This document shows positions 10,594-19,535 of a stretch of 64,000 nt of DNA, one piece after another. Origin of the DNA: Shewanella sp. ANA-3 (GTDB taxonomy: Bacteria; Pseudomonadota; Gammaproteobacteria; Enterobacterales; Shewanellaceae); contig NC_008577.1 of the NCBI RefSeq assembly GCF_000203935.1, forward strand, positions 868,001 to 932,000, given 5' to 3'. The first letter of the stretch is position 1, and each line of letters begins with the position of its first letter. A model generated the notes under the pieces. It made no database searches. It worked only from the letters and a program-made list of their open reading frames with translations, and was not told the origin of the DNA. Position numbers and translations under genes: made by a program.

Positions 10594-10735
10594 GGAATTT
10601 CCTTAAGGGTCGCCTTATGGCGCGGGATTATATAGGGAAACAAGGTTGGATGCGAGGGAAGGGCTGTGAGCGATAGTGGGCATAGATCGATTGTTAGTGA
10701 GATGACGCTTTAGGCTAAGTCTGGTGTTACGCCAT

Positions 10736-10774
10736 AAAAAAGCGCTGGTATCTGTTTTCACAAATAGCCAGCGC
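10736..10774 (-). terminator. Rho-independent terminator of the RelA/SpoT-fold gene
   Basis: GCGCTGG (10742-10748) pairs with CCAGCGC (10768-10774). On the minus strand the hairpin is followed by a T-run (A-tract 10736-10741 on the plus strand). Confidence 0.7.
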
Positions 10775-10827
10775 AACAGTGGAAGTGGTACAGCGTTAAA
10801 CGGTTAAGCGATTAAACAAACGGGTGA

Positions 10828-11613
10828 TTAAGCAACTGAGTTAGTCAGCAACAGTCCTTCATCGACGCGTTTATAGTTAAGCCAAGCTTTGTGATACAGC
10901 TTATGGGACTCTTGGCACAGCTTAGCGATCTGTGCGGTTTCAAACTCACTTAATGCACGTTGTTGTTTTATTGCATTTGCCTCAATCTGTTGAACCTGTT
11001 CGTAAACCTTGTGCTCTGGGCCACTTTTGATGTCGGCAATATCCTTAAGGTGTAATTGGACCTCGGCAATCATGCCGCTTTCGGGCAAACGTACCAGTAA
11101 GTTAAGGTCGCGATAACCTGAGGCTTTAGGCTCGGCGAAACGGTTTTTCTGTTTCACGACCTGAGCTTGCTCGCTTAAGGCGTAGTAGCTTTGCATCAGC
11201 TCGGAGATGCTGTTACTGACGATGCTGGCGCGGGCAAGATCGGTGATCTGGCTAGCATCCCCATTAAATTTGGTGGCGACCTTCTCGGCGGCGCGTTGAT
11301 AGCTTTTCACGTCAGGTAAAATCACCTGCGCCTGTGAACTGGCCGTCACTGTCTGCAACAGGCTTGCGAGTTCATTCTGGGCCGCGTGGGCGTTGGAATA
11401 TAAGTTGTCTAAACAGGTTGACGCTTGACGCGGAGTGTCGAAAGTTTGAGTGTTGAGCGCATAAAGACCATGCAGATCATGGCTTTGAGCCTGTCTTGCA
11501 CTGTAATTACCGCGTTCGGCTCTGCTGTCATTGATATCTAAAGGATTGGCTACGCCTGTGCGGGTCGATAATAAGAGTAGAAAGATAAAAAAGGTACGAA
11601 ATAACTTATTCAT
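10828..11613 (-). CDS. Secreted RelA/SpoT-fold (nucleotidyltransferase-like) protein
   Basis: This 261-residue protein carries a signal peptide (residues 1-22, ending TGVA), so it is exported. The central part resembles the RelA/SpoT synthetase fold: DLARAS at 125-130, then SGYRDLNLLVRL (165-176) and AEVQLHL (183-189), followed by KSGPEHKVYEQV (196-207). A helical tail ends in ESHKLYHKAWLNYK. RelA/SpoT enzymes transfer pyrophosphate from ATP to nucleotides, and related toxins use the same fold. Several canonical residues look replaced (DLARAS for D-x-A-G-x-R, GYRDLN for the usual Y-x-S-x-H), so activity is uncertain. It is a single gene with its own terminator. The fold assignment is inference from motif order. 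Confidence 0.55.
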   Translation of the reverse strand: MNKLFRTFFIFLLLLSTRTGVANPLDINDSRAERGNYSARQAQSHDLHGLYALNTQTFDTPRQASTCLDNLYSNAHAAQNELASLLQTVTASSQAQVILPDVKSYQRAAEKVATKFNGDASQITDLARASIVSNSISELMQSYYALSEQAQVVKQKNRFAEPKASGYRDLNLLVRLPESGMIAEVQLHLKDIADIKSGPEHKVYEQVQQIEANAIKQQRALSEFETAQIAKLCQESHKLYHKAWLNYKRVDEGLLLTNSVA

Positions 11614-11745
11614 AACGGCCTACTTCCTTATGGGAGTGATACACATCACGGGAATACCATAGGCTGGAGTGGCTTAATTAAAGCTGAATCAATGATGAAG
11701 ACTTGTTCATGTTTGGCTTAGGTTCACATTTTTCCTGCCTAAAAA

Positions 11746-11775
11746 AATGGCGCCGCTATAGTGAGCGGCGCCATT
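11746..11775 (-). terminator. Rho-independent terminator of the M13 peptidase gene
   Basis: A perfect 12-bp stem (11746-11757 with 11764-11775) has a 6-base loop. On the minus strand it is followed by a T-run from the A-tract at 11741-11747. Confidence 0.85.
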
Positions 11776-11810
11776 GGGTTTGTTGATTACTATCTTGAAT
11801 TAATTTGGAA

Positions 11811-13895
11811 TTACCAAATTTTCACGCGTTTCTCTGGCGCGATATACATAGCATCACCAGGTTTCACATCATAGGTAGTGTAGAACTCTGGCATGTTAGA
11901 CAGCGCACCTAATGCACGGAATTCCGCAGGTGAGTGTGGATCTGTCGCTACACGGTTACGCAGGGCTTCTTCTTTGGCTTTTGCACGCCAAATTTGCGTG
12001 AAGCCGATGAAGAAACGTTGGTCGCCAGTCAGACCGTCGATAACCGGTGCTTCTTTGCCATTGAGTGACTTTTTGTACGCACGGTAAGCGATAGTCACGC
12101 CCGATAAGTCACCGATGTTTTCGCCTAAGGTCAGGCTGCCGTTCACGTGCAGATCGTCAAACACATAGTAGCCATCGTATTGTGCGATCAGCGCCTTACC
12201 ACGGGCAGAGAATTCTTCTAAGTCTTTCTCTGTCCACCAGTCGCGCATATTGCCTTCGCCGTCGAACTTAGCGCCTTGGTCGTCGAAGCCATGGCCCATT
12301 TCGTGGCCGATAACCGCACCGATACCACCGTAGTTAACGGCATCATCCGCTTCCATGTTGAAGAAAGGTGGTTGCAGAATTGCTGCAGGGAACACGATTT
12401 CGTTCATGGTTGGGTTGTAGTAGGCGTTAACCGTTTGTGGGGTCATGTGCCACTCGTCTTTATCGATTGGCGCGCCTAACTTAGCCAGCGACTTAGCGTG
12501 CTCAACTTCGCTTGCGCGAACCGCGTTACCAATCAAATCATCGGCTTTGATGGTCAGCTTGCTGTAATCTTCCCATTTGTTTGGATAACCAATTTTCGGG
12601 TTGAATTTCGCTAATTTTTCGGCAGCAGCTTGCTTAGTGGTATCGCTCATCCAAGTCAGATCTTTGATGCTGTCGCCGTAGGCGCCGCGCAGGTTTTCAA
12701 CCAATGCTTGCATACGCTCTTTAGCTTCTGGAGCGAAGTGACGCTTCACGTACACTTTACCCACCACTTCACCTAATACGCCGTTGACTGCCGCAACACC
12801 GCGCTTCCAACGTGGCTCTTGTTCTTCTTGCCCGTTTAGGGTTTTAGAGAAGAAAGCAAAGTTCTCGTTGTCTAACTCTTCGCTCAAGTTGCTCGCCGCG
12901 TGGGTCAGCACTTGCCATTGCATGTAGGTTTTCCAAGTCGCTAGATCGGTCGTTTTGAGGACTTCGTTCAGGCCTTGGATATAGCTTGGTTGGTTAACGA
13001 TAATGTCGGTTTGCTTGTCAGCACCTAATGTCGTTAAGTAGCCAGTCCAGTCGATATCTGGCGCTAAGCTTGGCAGATCTTTGACTTGGTACAGGTTGTA
13101 GGTCTTAGTGCTGTCGCGTGTTTCAACTACATCCCAATGTTTAGAGGCAATCGCAGTTTCGAGTGCGAGGATTGACTCAGCGCTAGCTTTTGGATCTGCA
13201 AGACCAGCCAGCGTGAACATTTTTTCAATATGGGCAAGGTAAGCTTTACGGATATTGACGAAACGCTCTGCTTCGTTGAAGTAGTAATCTTTTTCCGGCA
13301 GGCTTAAACCGTATTGCCATAGGTGAGTGGCGTAACGGCTCGAGTTTTTCGCATCGATATCGATGTAGAAGGCGATAGGTGTACCGGCGCCCATGATTTG
13401 GCTGTGGGCGAAGTATTTCACCAGCTCATTTTTATCTTTTAGAGCGTTAATGGCATCAAACTCGCCTTTCAGTGGCGTCACGCCCAGCTTGTTTAGCGTT
13501 GCTGTGTCCATAAATGAACGGTAAAGGTCAGCCACTTTTTGCTCGTCAGTGCCTACGGCCAGATTTGGCGTGGCGGCCACTTCTTCGATAATGGCTTTAA
13601 CGTCATCACGGGATTTTTCACGCAGATCGTAGAAGGCACCAATGCTAGTGCGATCGGCTGGGATCTCGGCTTTCTTCAGCCAAGCGCCGTTAACATATTC
13701 ATAGAAGTCGTCCTGTGGACGCACTGATTTATCGAAGTTTTCAAATTCGATACCTGAGCCCAATGCTTTAGTGACTGCGGCAGCAGTGGCGGTTTTAGCC
13801 GTTTCAGGCGCTTTAACTTCAGCGGGCTTGTCATTACAGGCAGTGAGGCCCGCGATGAGTGAGGCACACAGTCCCCCAATGAGTACTTTTCTCAT
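11811..13895 (-). CDS. M13 family (neprilysin/PepO-like) zinc endopeptidase, lipoprotein
   Basis: This protein of about 694 residues has an N-terminal lipoprotein signal (MRKVLIGGLCASLIAGLTAC, lipobox LTAC), so it is anchored in the envelope. The zinc site is HEMGH within GAVIGHEMGHGFDD, with the third ligand in ENIGDLSG, and the substrate-binding NAYYNP motif lies upstream. These are hallmarks of M13 metallopeptidases, which cut small peptides. I moved the start to the ATG at 13895 because AAGGAAACGAC precedes it and it gives a clean lipoprotein signal; a start 25 codons upstream would bury the signal. It is transcribed alone. Confidence 0.92.
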   Translation of the reverse strand: MRKVLIGGLCASLIAGLTACNDKPAEVKAPETAKTATAAAVTKALGSGIEFENFDKSVRPQDDFYEYVNGAWLKKAEIPADRTSIGAFYDLREKSRDDVKAIIEEVAATPNLAVGTDEQKVADLYRSFMDTATLNKLGVTPLKGEFDAINALKDKNELVKYFAHSQIMGAGTPIAFYIDIDAKNSSRYATHLWQYGLSLPEKDYYFNEAERFVNIRKAYLAHIEKMFTLAGLADPKASAESILALETAIASKHWDVVETRDSTKTYNLYQVKDLPSLAPDIDWTGYLTTLGADKQTDIIVNQPSYIQGLNEVLKTTDLATWKTYMQWQVLTHAASNLSEELDNENFAFFSKTLNGQEEQEPRWKRGVAAVNGVLGEVVGKVYVKRHFAPEAKERMQALVENLRGAYGDSIKDLTWMSDTTKQAAAEKLAKFNPKIGYPNKWEDYSKLTIKADDLIGNAVRASEVEHAKSLAKLGAPIDKDEWHMTPQTVNAYYNPTMNEIVFPAAILQPPFFNMEADDAVNYGGIGAVIGHEMGHGFDDQGAKFDGEGNMRDWWTEKDLEEFSARGKALIAQYDGYYVFDDLHVNGSLTLGENIGDLSGVTIAYRAYKKSLNGKEAPVIDGLTGDQRFFIGFTQIWRAKAKEEALRNRVATDPHSPAEFRALGALSNMPEFYTTYDVKPGDAMYIAPEKRVKIW

Positions 13896-14250
13896 GTCGT
13901 TTCCTTCGAGTTTGTTATTGTGCCCATCTCTGGGGCTGTTTGGTGCAAAATGGGATTGCTTCAGGCGCAACGCAACGTATGTTAATGCTTTAGTGGGAAT
14001 CTAAACAAGGTGATCACACTTTTTCAGTCAGATTTCTTATCCGTCAGTTGTAACTAAAAATTACCATGGTTGAAATTGGCCTAAAAACCACCAAACATAC
14101 CGTACGCAAGCTCTGACAAGTTAGTAAGCACTTAGGTTTGTCTGGCGTAACTAAGGGGGCATTTGGGCAATTTGATTGGCTAGGCTTTGCCCTTTCGTTC
14201 GTTGGGCCTCATAATACGGCGGTTTTCATTTATTGAAGTTGAGTCGTCCC
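13896..14250. other. Intergenic stretch, 355 bases
   Basis: This region lies between two divergent genes, so it should hold the promoters of the M13 peptidase and rsuA. I see no RNA gene, repeat or convincing operator in it. A GTGATCAC palindrome near 14010 is too short to call. Confidence 0.5.
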
Positions 14251-14940
14251 GTGCGTTTAGACAAATTTATCTGTGAAAGTACCTCGCTTACCCGTTCTTT
14301 AGCGAAAAAAGCCCTGCACCGTGGTGACATCACCTGTGATGGGGCTGTGATTAAAGATGCTGGTTTTAAAGTGCTCGAGGGGATGCAAGTATGTCTCGAA
14401 GGTGAGTTTATCTCCCTCGTTGGTGAGCGCTACCTGATGCTAAATAAGCCTGTGGATACGATTTGCTCGACCATAGATGAAGTCTACCCTTCGGTATTGA
14501 GCTTGCTGGATATTGAAAAGCCCGAAACCTTACACATTGCCGGCCGTTTAGATGCCGATACTACTGGCCTTGTGCTGATCACGAGCGATGGTCAATGGTC
14601 GCATCGGATCACCTCGCCTAAAAAAGACTGTGGCAAGCGTTACTTAGTGACCTTAGCCGAGCCTGTGGATGAGAGTCTGATTGGTGTCTTTGCTGCTGGA
14701 GTGGAGCTGAGAAACGAAGACTGCCTGACAAAACCCGCCTTGCTTGAAATCATCGAGCCGCAGCTGGTGCGTTTAACCATTACCGAAGGTAAGTATCACC
14801 AAGTGAAGCGGATGTTTGCCGCCGTAGGTAATCATGTGGTTGGCTTACACCGTGAAAGCATTGGCAAAATTGAATTAGACGCAGAACTTGCCCTAGGTGA
14901 ATGGCGTTATCTGACGAGCGAAGAAATCGCCTCGATTTAA
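14251..14940 (+). CDS. rsuA: 16S rRNA pseudouridine synthase RsuA
   Basis: This enzyme converts a uridine of small-subunit rRNA (U516 in E. coli) to pseudouridine. It has about 229 residues. The N-terminal S4 RNA-binding domain is visible (LDKFICESTSLTRSLAKKALHRGDITCDGAVI), then the catalytic domain with Asp101 in GRLDADTTGLVL and the late KYHQVKRMFAAVGNHV motif. I chose the GTG at 14251 because it gives the family start (M)RLDKFI; a TTG 18 bases earlier is possible but has no ribosome site. It is transcribed alone, divergent from the peptidase gene. Confidence 0.88.
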   Translation: MRLDKFICESTSLTRSLAKKALHRGDITCDGAVIKDAGFKVLEGMQVCLEGEFISLVGERYLMLNKPVDTICSTIDEVYPSVLSLLDIEKPETLHIAGRLDADTTGLVLITSDGQWSHRITSPKKDCGKRYLVTLAEPVDESLIGVFAAGVELRNEDCLTKPALLEIIEPQLVRLTITEGKYHQVKRMFAAVGNHVVGLHRESIGKIELDAELALGEWRYLTSEEIASI

Positions 14941-14956
14941 CACCGTTTGGCTAAAA

Positions 14957-14983
14957 AAATGCCGCTCCTGATGAGCGGCATTT
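14957..14983. terminator. Bidirectional Rho-independent terminator
   Basis: A perfect 11-bp stem (14957-14967 with 14973-14983) has a 5-base loop and is flanked by A-rich and T-rich tracts. It lies between the convergent ends of rsuA and the DUF4097 gene. Confidence 0.85.
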
Positions 14984-15023
14984 TTATTGCCTTTTTATCG
15001 CTGATTCGTGTTTTCTGATAAGG

Positions 15024-15980
15024 CTATTGTTTTTTCAGGATCAGATTACCGCTAATGGTATCCATCTTCACAGTGGCGCTACCAGCACCTGTTTGGAAGT
15101 TTAAGGATTCATTCGGCACGTATTTTTGTCTTTGTGGCACATCTTGGCTCAAGCCATTTTTGATTTTGCCACCTGGGCCGCCATTGAGCTCGAAATTAGC
15201 ATCGGGTGTATCCGAAAATGTCACAATAATATCGCCGCTGACGCTCTCAAGATTGGCTTTATCGAAACTTTTCGCCAGTGATACTTGAGTGTCGCCGCTC
15301 ACGGTGCGGACATTAACCTCTTTGGCGCTGTTAAAGTCGGCTTTGATTTCCCCTGAGACCTGCTCGACTTTCACTTTATCGGCTAAGGTTTGGCTGTTGA
15401 GATCGCCGCTTACTAAACGGTATTTGATTTCGCCTTTGCTCTGGGTGTCTTTAATCTCACCTGAGACGGTATCTAACATCACTTTACCCGCTAATTCCTT
15501 AGTGGTGATATCGCCAGACACAGTGTGCAATGTCGGTGTGCCATCCAGTGCTTCGGCGGTGATATTACCGCTAACGGTATTCAGCTCGAGCTCGCCTTGA
15601 GTCTGGCTGATTTGCAGATTGGCTGAAATCGTATCGGCGTTCAGCTTGACGGATTTAGGTACTTTAATGATGAGTTTTGAGCCGTTGTTGTCACTGCCAT
15701 TATAGTGGCGTGGCATTTTATCTTCGATATTTAGGTTGTTACCTTTCTGCTCGAAAACAAAGCCTTCGCTCAGCTCATCGAGAGTGCCCGTCACGCTGAC
15801 TTCATTTTTATCCCAGCTTTGAATTTGAACTTCGCCCCGTTGGACTTTGATTTGCAGCAGGGTATCGCTACTTATCGGTAACTGTTTATCCACACTTTCA
15901 GCGGCAAATACACTGCCCATGAGGCCAAGATAAAGCGTTGACACTAAGAGACTGGTTTTCGTGAGGGTAAAATGGCTCAT
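15024..15980 (-). CDS. DUF4097 beta-repeat protein, exported
   Basis: This 318-residue protein has a signal peptide (to about residue 27, GSVFAA). The rest is made of repeated strands of about 20 residues around the motif TVSGD/E/N-I (NTVSGNITAEAL, HTVSGDITTKEL, DTVSGEIKDTQ, RTVSGDTQVSL, ESVSGDIIVTF, DTISGNLIL), which should fold as a right-handed beta-helix like other DUF4097 proteins. Location is probably periplasm or cell surface. Its start overlaps the stop of the anti-sigma-like gene by 4 bases, so it is translated with the ECF sigma operon. The function of the family is unknown; the context suggests an envelope stress role. Confidence 0.85.
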   Translation of the reverse strand: MSHFTLTKTSLLVSTLYLGLMGSVFAAESVDKQLPISSDTLLQIKVQRGEVQIQSWDKNEVSVTGTLDELSEGFVFEQKGNNLNIEDKMPRHYNGSDNNGSKLIIKVPKSVKLNADTISANLQISQTQGELELNTVSGNITAEALDGTPTLHTVSGDITTKELAGKVMLDTVSGEIKDTQSKGEIKYRLVSGDLNSQTLADKVKVEQVSGEIKADFNSAKEVNVRTVSGDTQVSLAKSFDKANLESVSGDIIVTFSDTPDANFELNGGPGGKIKNGLSQDVPQRQKYVPNESLNFQTGAGSATVKMDTISGNLILKKQ

Positions 15981-16555
15981 ATGCTATTTCCTTGTGTTGA
16001 GTTTTGAATCGGAAGTTTTTGGCCTTGCTGTAGCAAATCGAGTTCACGTTGTTGCACCCAAAGCCAGAGTTGCCAAAGTTGTTTGTCGGTTGGATTAGCT
16101 TGTAACGCTTGATAAATCTGTTCGCCTGCGCGTCGTAATTCTGCTAAGCCTTGCTCTAGCGGCGCGCTAAAGCGACTGGTTTGCCACGCGACAACCGTTG
16201 GGGTTTGTTCGAGGCTCGTGACTTGGGCTTGATGTGTCTGGGCAATTTGGTTAAGCAGAGTGTGCAGCGCTTGCTCATCATCCGCCGATTGGCTAGCGAT
16301 TTGTTCAGGGAGCGACGTTTTTATCGGCGCTTGAGTGTAGAACCCGAAGAACACCGCCATCACCACAGCTGCGGCAATCGCCCATTGCGCACCTTGCGGT
16401 CGCGGCGCTTGGCGACTCGCCGTTTGCGACGCCAATGGCTTATCCATACGTTTTTCGATGCCTTGCCAAAGATCCCGTTCGGGGGTTAATGCTTTGGGGG
16501 CATTATCAATCAATTGCTGGAGTTTGGCCTCGCGGGGATCGTTAGATAAGGACAT
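15977..16555 (-). CDS. Putative membrane anti-sigma factor
   Basis: This 192-residue protein has one membrane segment (about residues 55-72, WAIAAAVVMAVFFGF) between a charged N-terminal region and a larger helical C-terminal region, the topology expected of a transmembrane anti-sigma factor. It lacks the H-x3-C-x2-C zinc motif of ZAS-type anti-sigmas, so the assignment rests on position and topology. Its start overlaps the sigma gene (stop and start share bases at 16555) and its end overlaps the DUF4097 gene by 4 bases. I infer that the N-terminus holds the sigma factor at the membrane. Confidence 0.65.
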   Translation of the reverse strand: MSLSNDPREAKLQQLIDNAPKALTPERDLWQGIEKRMDKPLASQTASRQAPRPQGAQWAIAAAVVMAVFFGFYTQAPIKTSLPEQIASQSADDEQALHTLLNQIAQTHQAQVTSLEQTPTVVAWQTSRFSAPLEQGLAELRRAGEQIYQALQANPTDKQLWQLWLWVQQRELDLLQQGQKLPIQNSTQGNSI

Positions 16556-17088
16556 TACAGCATCTCCTGTAGTAATTGCTTGGCTCTGTGGTACTGGGTC
16601 TTACTGGTTCCCACGGCAATACCAAGTAATTGTGCAATTTCTTCATGTTGGTAGCCTTCAATGGCGCAGAGCACAAACACGATACGCGCCCGCTCTGGCA
16701 GTCTGAGGATCAATTTGTCTAACCCTTGATAATGCTCATCTGCGCTTGAATGTTCATCGTCGCTCTCCATCGGGATAAAACGCGCCCAAAACGACTTTTG
16801 CTTACGGATAAAGCTCAGTGCTTGATTCACACAAATACTGTGTAACCAAGTAGAAAACTGGCTCTCTCCCCTAAACTGCGGCAATTTCTGCCAGACCAGA
16901 ATAAAGCACTCCTGAGTGATCTCTTCCGCCTGCGAGGCTTGGCCTGATAATCGCAGTGACAGGGCATAAACCCTTGGATGATGGTGTAAATACAGCTGCT
17001 TGAATGCGGCTCTATTCCCTTGGCTAGCCAAGGTGATGAGGTCAAGTTCTGACATCGCATTGTTGAGTGGGAGTCTCCCTGCCGTCAC
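16555..17088 (-). CDS. ECF-type RNA polymerase sigma factor
   Basis: This is a 177-residue sigma-70 family protein of the extracytoplasmic-function class. Region 2 is clear (LYLHHHPRVYALSLRLSG, AEEITQECFILVWQKLPQFRG, FSTWLHSICVNQALSFIRKQ) and region 4 follows (LPERARIVFVLCAIEGYQHEEIAQLLGIAVGTSKTQYHRAK); region 3 is absent, as expected. The GTG start at 17088 has AGGAAA 5 bases upstream; an ATG eleven codons later is possible. It is the first gene of a three-gene overlapping operon and probably controls its own promoter. Confidence 0.92.
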   Translation of the reverse strand: MTAGRLPLNNAMSELDLITLASQGNRAAFKQLYLHHHPRVYALSLRLSGQASQAEEITQECFILVWQKLPQFRGESQFSTWLHSICVNQALSFIRKQKSFWARFIPMESDDEHSSADEHYQGLDKLILRLPERARIVFVLCAIEGYQHEEIAQLLGIAVGTSKTQYHRAKQLLQEML

Positions 17089-17125
17089 TGTATTTTCCTG
17101 TCATCAAGGTGAATGGTTACTGATT

Positions 17126-17153
17126 GGACGCTTTGAAAAGCGCAAAAGGTTTG
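17126..17153 (-). promoter_or_regulatory. Candidate ECF sigma-dependent promoter
   Basis: On the minus strand CAAACC (17153 to 17148) and GCGTCC (17131 to 17126) are separated by about 16 bases. This fits the general ECF layout of an AAC-containing -35 and a CGTC-containing -10 element, upstream of the sigma gene itself. The match is to a loose consensus only. Confidence 0.35.
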
Positions 17154-17263
17154 TATCCTATAAAAAATATTCGGTTTATTGTTAGATATTGCGTAACTCA
17201 CATCCTTGTTGTAGTAACATTTGCAAAAACTTTTAGCGCTAAGTTTATGAAGTTATTAATTTT

Positions 17264-17277
17264 ATACCAAATGGTAT
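17264..17277. promoter_or_regulatory. Short palindrome, possible operator
   Basis: ATACCA and TGGTAT form an inverted repeat with a 2-base spacer in the AT-rich region upstream of the chemoreceptor gene. The protein that might bind it is not known. Confidence 0.3.
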
Positions 17278-17488
17278 GCTGAGTAGAAAGCTAAAATCAT
17301 ATTATGGATTATCACTGACATTAAGCATGACCGTGGGGCGACTGTCAGAGGTGAGTATCAAAACAGGAGCATTGAACGACCGATGCAAAATAAATAGAAG
17401 ATAAACTTTGTATATCAGGGATATTTTGCTGTTAAAGGCCTAACTCCCAGCTATCTTTTTAAGAGAAGTTATTTATTAGGGGCTTTTT

Positions 17489-19351
17489 ATGTTAATCCGC
17501 TCAAAGTTGTTACTCAGTGCCGCTGTATCCGTTACGGCCTTGATTGCCATGTTTGGATTGCAGCTTCATTCAAATTCGGTTGAGTCGGAACTCTCCCACG
17601 CAGCACAAAGCGTTCTCGAATTGGAGCGAGATGTATTGCTACTGCGTAAAAATGAAAAGGATTTTTTTGGTCGTAAAGATATGCAGTATGTTCAACTGCA
17701 TGGTGAGGTACATGCCAAGATTGATGAGTTAGTCCCGAATCTTGAGAGTATTTTTAAAAAATACAAGGTTTCCACTGCGCCACTCGAAAGTTTTGACCGT
17801 AACCTTAATCAGTACCAAGTCGCCTTCAATGAAGTCGTACAACTGCAGCAAGAAATTGGTTTAACGCCTAAAACGGGTCTCTACGGCACCTTAAGAACGG
17901 CAGTGCACAATGTTGAGTCCATGCTGAAGGAATACGACCAGTTATCCCTCGAAGTTGCCATGTTGCAGCTAAGACGCAATGAGAAAGACTTTATGCTGCG
18001 CCGCGAGATGAGCTATGTCGAGACCTTCGACTCGAATATTGCTCAGTTCAACACAAGTCTGCGTGCATCCAGCTTAGATTTTGATACACAAAATAAAATT
18101 GCGGCCCTAATTGAGCAATATCAAAAGGATTTTAAGAGCTTAGTCAATAAAGAGCAGCAACTGGGGCTCAGTGAAAAAGATGGCACTATGGCGAAATTGA
18201 TCGCCGCAAACAAGTTAACCGAGGCCAGTGCCGACGAGCTGCATAATCTTGCGTTAAAGGCGATTGATGATACCGAAAGCAGCAGTGTGAATATCGGGAT
18301 TTTGGTCTTCGTGATTATCGCCCTGATCCTTGCAGTGATTACTTACCTTATTATCCGCAGCATTATCACCCCGGTGGAACGTATAACGCAGGTGATTTCA
18401 CGTATCGAAGTCAGCAAAGACTTAACCCTCAGATGCGATGCCTCGACTCAGGATGAGCTGGGTGAAATTGCGCAGCATTTCAATAGCATGGTGGGGAGCT
18501 TTCAGCAGCTTATCGAGCAGGTTATTGACTCAGTCGCCACGATTAACACGTCCTGTAAGAGTGTGTCAGAGAATGCAATGCTCGCCTCCGAAGGCGTTGC
18601 TCAGCAGCTTAATGAAACCGATATGGTGGCGACGGCGATTACCGAAATGGGCGCGACCATTGATGAAATTGCTAAAACGACCGAGCTTGCGGCCCTCAAA
18701 GCGGGTAAAACCCATGATAACGCTCAATTAGGGCAAACTGAGGTGGAGCAAACCATCCTCAAGATCAGACAATTGTCTGAACAAATTAACAGCAGCGCCT
18801 CAGTGGTGGATGAGCTCGAGCGTGATAGTGAAACCATTGGTAGCGTGCTCGATGTGATCCGTGGCATTGCGGAACAAACCAATTTACTGGCACTCAATGC
18901 GGCGATTGAAGCGGCCCGCGCGGGTGAACAAGGCCGTGGTTTTGCCGTGGTTGCCGACGAAGTACGTAGTCTGGCGATGCGAACTCAGACATCAACTCAG
19001 GAGATTGCCAATATTATTCAAACCCTGCAAAGTCGAACCCGCGCAATAGTGCAATTAATGGATGCGAGCCAAAAGCAAGGCGCCGAGAGTGCCGAGCAGG
19101 CTGCGGCGGCGGGAGAATTGCTGAAGCTTATCAATACCGATGTGCATAATATTATGGATATGAGCACTCAGATTGCTGCAGCGATTGAAGAGCAGAGCAT
19201 GGTTGCCGCCGAAGTGAATAAGAACGTGGTCGTTATCCGTGATATTGCTGAGGATTCTTCTCGGGCTGCCGATGCCAATGCATCGGCTTCGGATGAACTT
19301 AAATCCCGCGCCGAGTATCTAGTCAGTGCCGTGAGCCACTTTAAGATCTAG
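17489..19351 (+). CDS. Methyl-accepting chemotaxis protein with HBM sensor domain
   Basis: This 620-residue chemoreceptor has membrane helix 1 (about 7-26), a long periplasmic helical region, membrane helix 2 (about 268-290), a HAMP domain ([17 protein letters not shown]) and the cytoplasmic signalling hairpin ([35 protein letters not shown], about 459-493). The sensor region contains twin motifs [13 protein letters not shown] and [13 protein letters not shown], typical of the helical bimodular (HBM) domain, known in Pseudomonas McpS to bind organic acids. The ligand here is unknown. There is no C-terminal pentapeptide for CheR docking. AGGGGC precedes the ATG. Confidence 0.92.
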   Translation: MLIRSKLLLSAAVSVTALIAMFGLQLHSNSVESELSHAAQSVLELERDVLLLRKNEKDFFGRKDMQYVQLHGEVHAKIDELVPNLESIFKKYKVSTAPLESFDRNLNQYQVAFNEVVQLQQEIGLTPKTGLYGTLRTAVHNVESMLKEYDQLSLEVAMLQLRRNEKDFMLRREMSYVETFDSNIAQFNTSLRASSLDFDTQNKIAALIEQYQKDFKSLVNKEQQLGLSEKDGTMAKLIAANKLTEASADELHNLALKAIDDTESSSVNIGILVFVIIALILAVITYLIIRSIITPVERITQVISRIEVSKDLTLRCDASTQDELGEIAQHFNSMVGSFQQLIEQVIDSVATINTSCKSVSENAMLASEGVAQQLNETDMVATAITEMGATIDEIAKTTELAALKAGKTHDNAQLGQTEVEQTILKIRQLSEQINSSASVVDELERDSETIGSVLDVIRGIAEQTNLLALNAAIEAARAGEQGRGFAVVADEVRSLAMRTQTSTQEIANIIQTLQSRTRAIVQLMDASQKQGAESAEQAAAAGELLKLINTDVHNIMDMSTQIAAAIEEQSMVAAEVNKNVVVIRDIAEDSSRAADANASASDELKSRAEYLVSAVSHFKI

Positions 19352-19369
19352 TCGCACTTTTGTCTGTCA

Positions 19370-19396
19370 GAAACGCACCTTAGGGGGCGTTTTTTT
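19370..19396 (+). terminator. Probable terminator of the chemoreceptor gene
   Basis: AACGC and GCGTT pair around a short inner stem, followed by TTTTTTT. One mismatch weakens the stem. Confidence 0.55.
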
Positions 19397-19491
19397 ATGG
19401 CGAAGCGCTGTTGAGGTTTATTTGAATATGATGGCGCACGAGCTATTAATACGAAAAGCTCGAAAGTAGTAACGCAATAAAATCCACCAAC

Positions 19492-19519
19492 AAAAAACGC
19501 ACCCTAAGGTGCGTTTTTT
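19492..19519 (-). terminator. Rho-independent terminator of prs
   Basis: A perfect 12-bp stem (19492-19503 with 19508-19519) has a CTAA loop and A/T tracts on both sides, just past the prs stop codon. Confidence 0.85.
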
Positions 19520-19535
19520 ATGCAAAGCGCCGCGA

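Larger units (their letters stand above)
17089..17488. other. Divergent intergenic region, 400 bases
   Basis: This region separates the ECF sigma operon and the chemoreceptor gene. Apart from the candidate ECF promoter and a short palindrome at 17264-17277, I see no gene or structured RNA. It is AT-rich, as expected for two promoters. Confidence 0.5.

Noticed and set aside
15289..15600. Open frame of 103 codons on the plus strand opposite the DUF4097 gene
   Set aside because: It is antisense to a well-supported repeat protein; its Ser/Leu/Pro-rich sequence is a by-product of the TVSG repeat codons.
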